DNA of 64,000 nucleotides from the NCBI GenBank assembly GCA_037447215.1, contig JBBIHB010000017.1, positions 1-64,000 on the forward strand. The letters are read 5' to 3'. The position numbers and the translations under genes were made by a program. Of this stretch, positions 63,827 through 64,000 are shown piece after piece (position 1 is the first letter of the stretch; every line of letters starts with the position of its first letter). This DNA is from UBA1413 sp037447215. GTDB taxonomy: Bacteria > Bacteroidota > Bacteroidia > Bacteroidales > Prolixibacteraceae. The notes below the pieces were generated by a model that was not told where the DNA came from, did not search any database, and worked only from the letters and a program-made list of their open reading frames with translations.

Positions 63827-64000
63827 ATGAATATCAAGATCGGTTTTGTTTACCTTTTTTATTTGGTTTCGTTTGTATCGTTTGGACAGGTAAACCCATA
63901 TTACCACGAAAATGCAGTTTTTCGTGAGGAGATCAAATCTGTTCAGATGTTTCGCGAGGGTTTCGAGCTTTCGGGCCCGATACTCGAGCTTGGTGAAAAT
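63827..64000 (+). CDS. T9SS plug-like protein (DUF5103), 5' part
   Basis: The first 58 codons of a gene that runs off the window. The product begins with a signal peptide (MNIKIGFVYLFYLVSFVSFG) and continues QVNPYYHENAVFREEIKSVQ, then MFREGFELSGPILELGEN. This matches the start of DUF5103 proteins, which in Flavobacterium act as the plug that seals the SprA translocon on the periplasmic side. The gene is divergent from nqrA. The assignment rests on the short N-terminal pattern alone. Confidence 0.7.
   Translation, partial: MNIKIGFVYLFYLVSFVSFGQVNPYYHENAVFREEIKSVQMFREGFELSGPILELGEN

Overview
The window is a chromosomal segment of a member of the Bacteroidota, most likely a free-living or gut-associated Bacteroidales/Marinilabiliales-type bacterium. 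The evidence is type IX secretion (T9SS) genes (sprA, the start of a plug-protein gene, and a giant subtilase with a C-terminal sorting domain), a six-gene Na+-NQR operon, a TGS-nucleoside kinase fusion, and promoters of the phylum's TTG-N19-TAnnTTTG type. No tRNA, rRNA, CRISPR array, complete insertion sequence or phage was seen.

Layout. 0.3-5.1 kb: cytochrome c/sugar dehydrogenase fusion, CPBP protease, PHP phosphatase, DUF1080 lipoprotein, BtpA-like protein. 5.2-7.35 kb: a decaying pair, a 5'-truncated Gfo/Idh/MocA oxidoreductase followed by a tetraheme cytochrome fused to a formylglycine-generating-enzyme-like domain and broken by two frameshifts and a nonsense codon. 8.3-16.7 kb: a tight minus-strand glycan operon (GH2, GH31, an uncharacterised secreted protein, GH51). 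16.9-29.3 kb: cupin, sprA, ruvA, pdxA, pepA, kbl. 29.3-39.1 kb: TPR membrane protein, gltX, uvrA, nucleoside kinase, M48 protease and LemA. 39.3-41.5 kb: an oxidative-stress cluster (peroxiredoxin, decayed ferritin-like gene, PerR-like regulator, superoxide dismutase). 41.6-49.4 kb: GH95 fucosidase, araA, a PLP decarboxylase, acylphosphatase, two small membrane proteins and apbE. 49.5-57.5 kb: a 1.9-kresidue subtilase with 13 PKD repeats, one intact MscS channel and one MscS pseudogene. 57.7-63.6 kb: nqrABCDEF. From 63.8 kb: the 5' end of a T9SS plug-like gene, cut by the window edge.

How the genes fit together. The GH2/GH31/GH51/GH95 enzymes with L-arabinose isomerase suggest trimming of branched plant hemicellulose or pectin side chains and use of the released arabinose; no SusC/SusD pair is present, so oligosaccharide import must be encoded elsewhere. 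ApbE would attach FMN to the NqrB and NqrC subunits whose genes lie 8-14 kb away. SprA and the plug protein belong to the secretion machine that would export the subtilase. The PerR-like protein keeps all five metal-sensing ligands of PerR but has no cysteine, and a PerR-box-like palindrome lies over the predicted start of its own transcript.

The most notable results are four decayed loci, the Cys-less PerR, the alternating PKD repeat array with a 200-bp exact internal duplication, the uncharacterised CxCxxC protein in the glycan operon, and direct repeats upstream of the subtilase. I did not find a clearly new multi-gene system; the nearest candidate is the cytochrome/FGE-like fusion, which is broken here.
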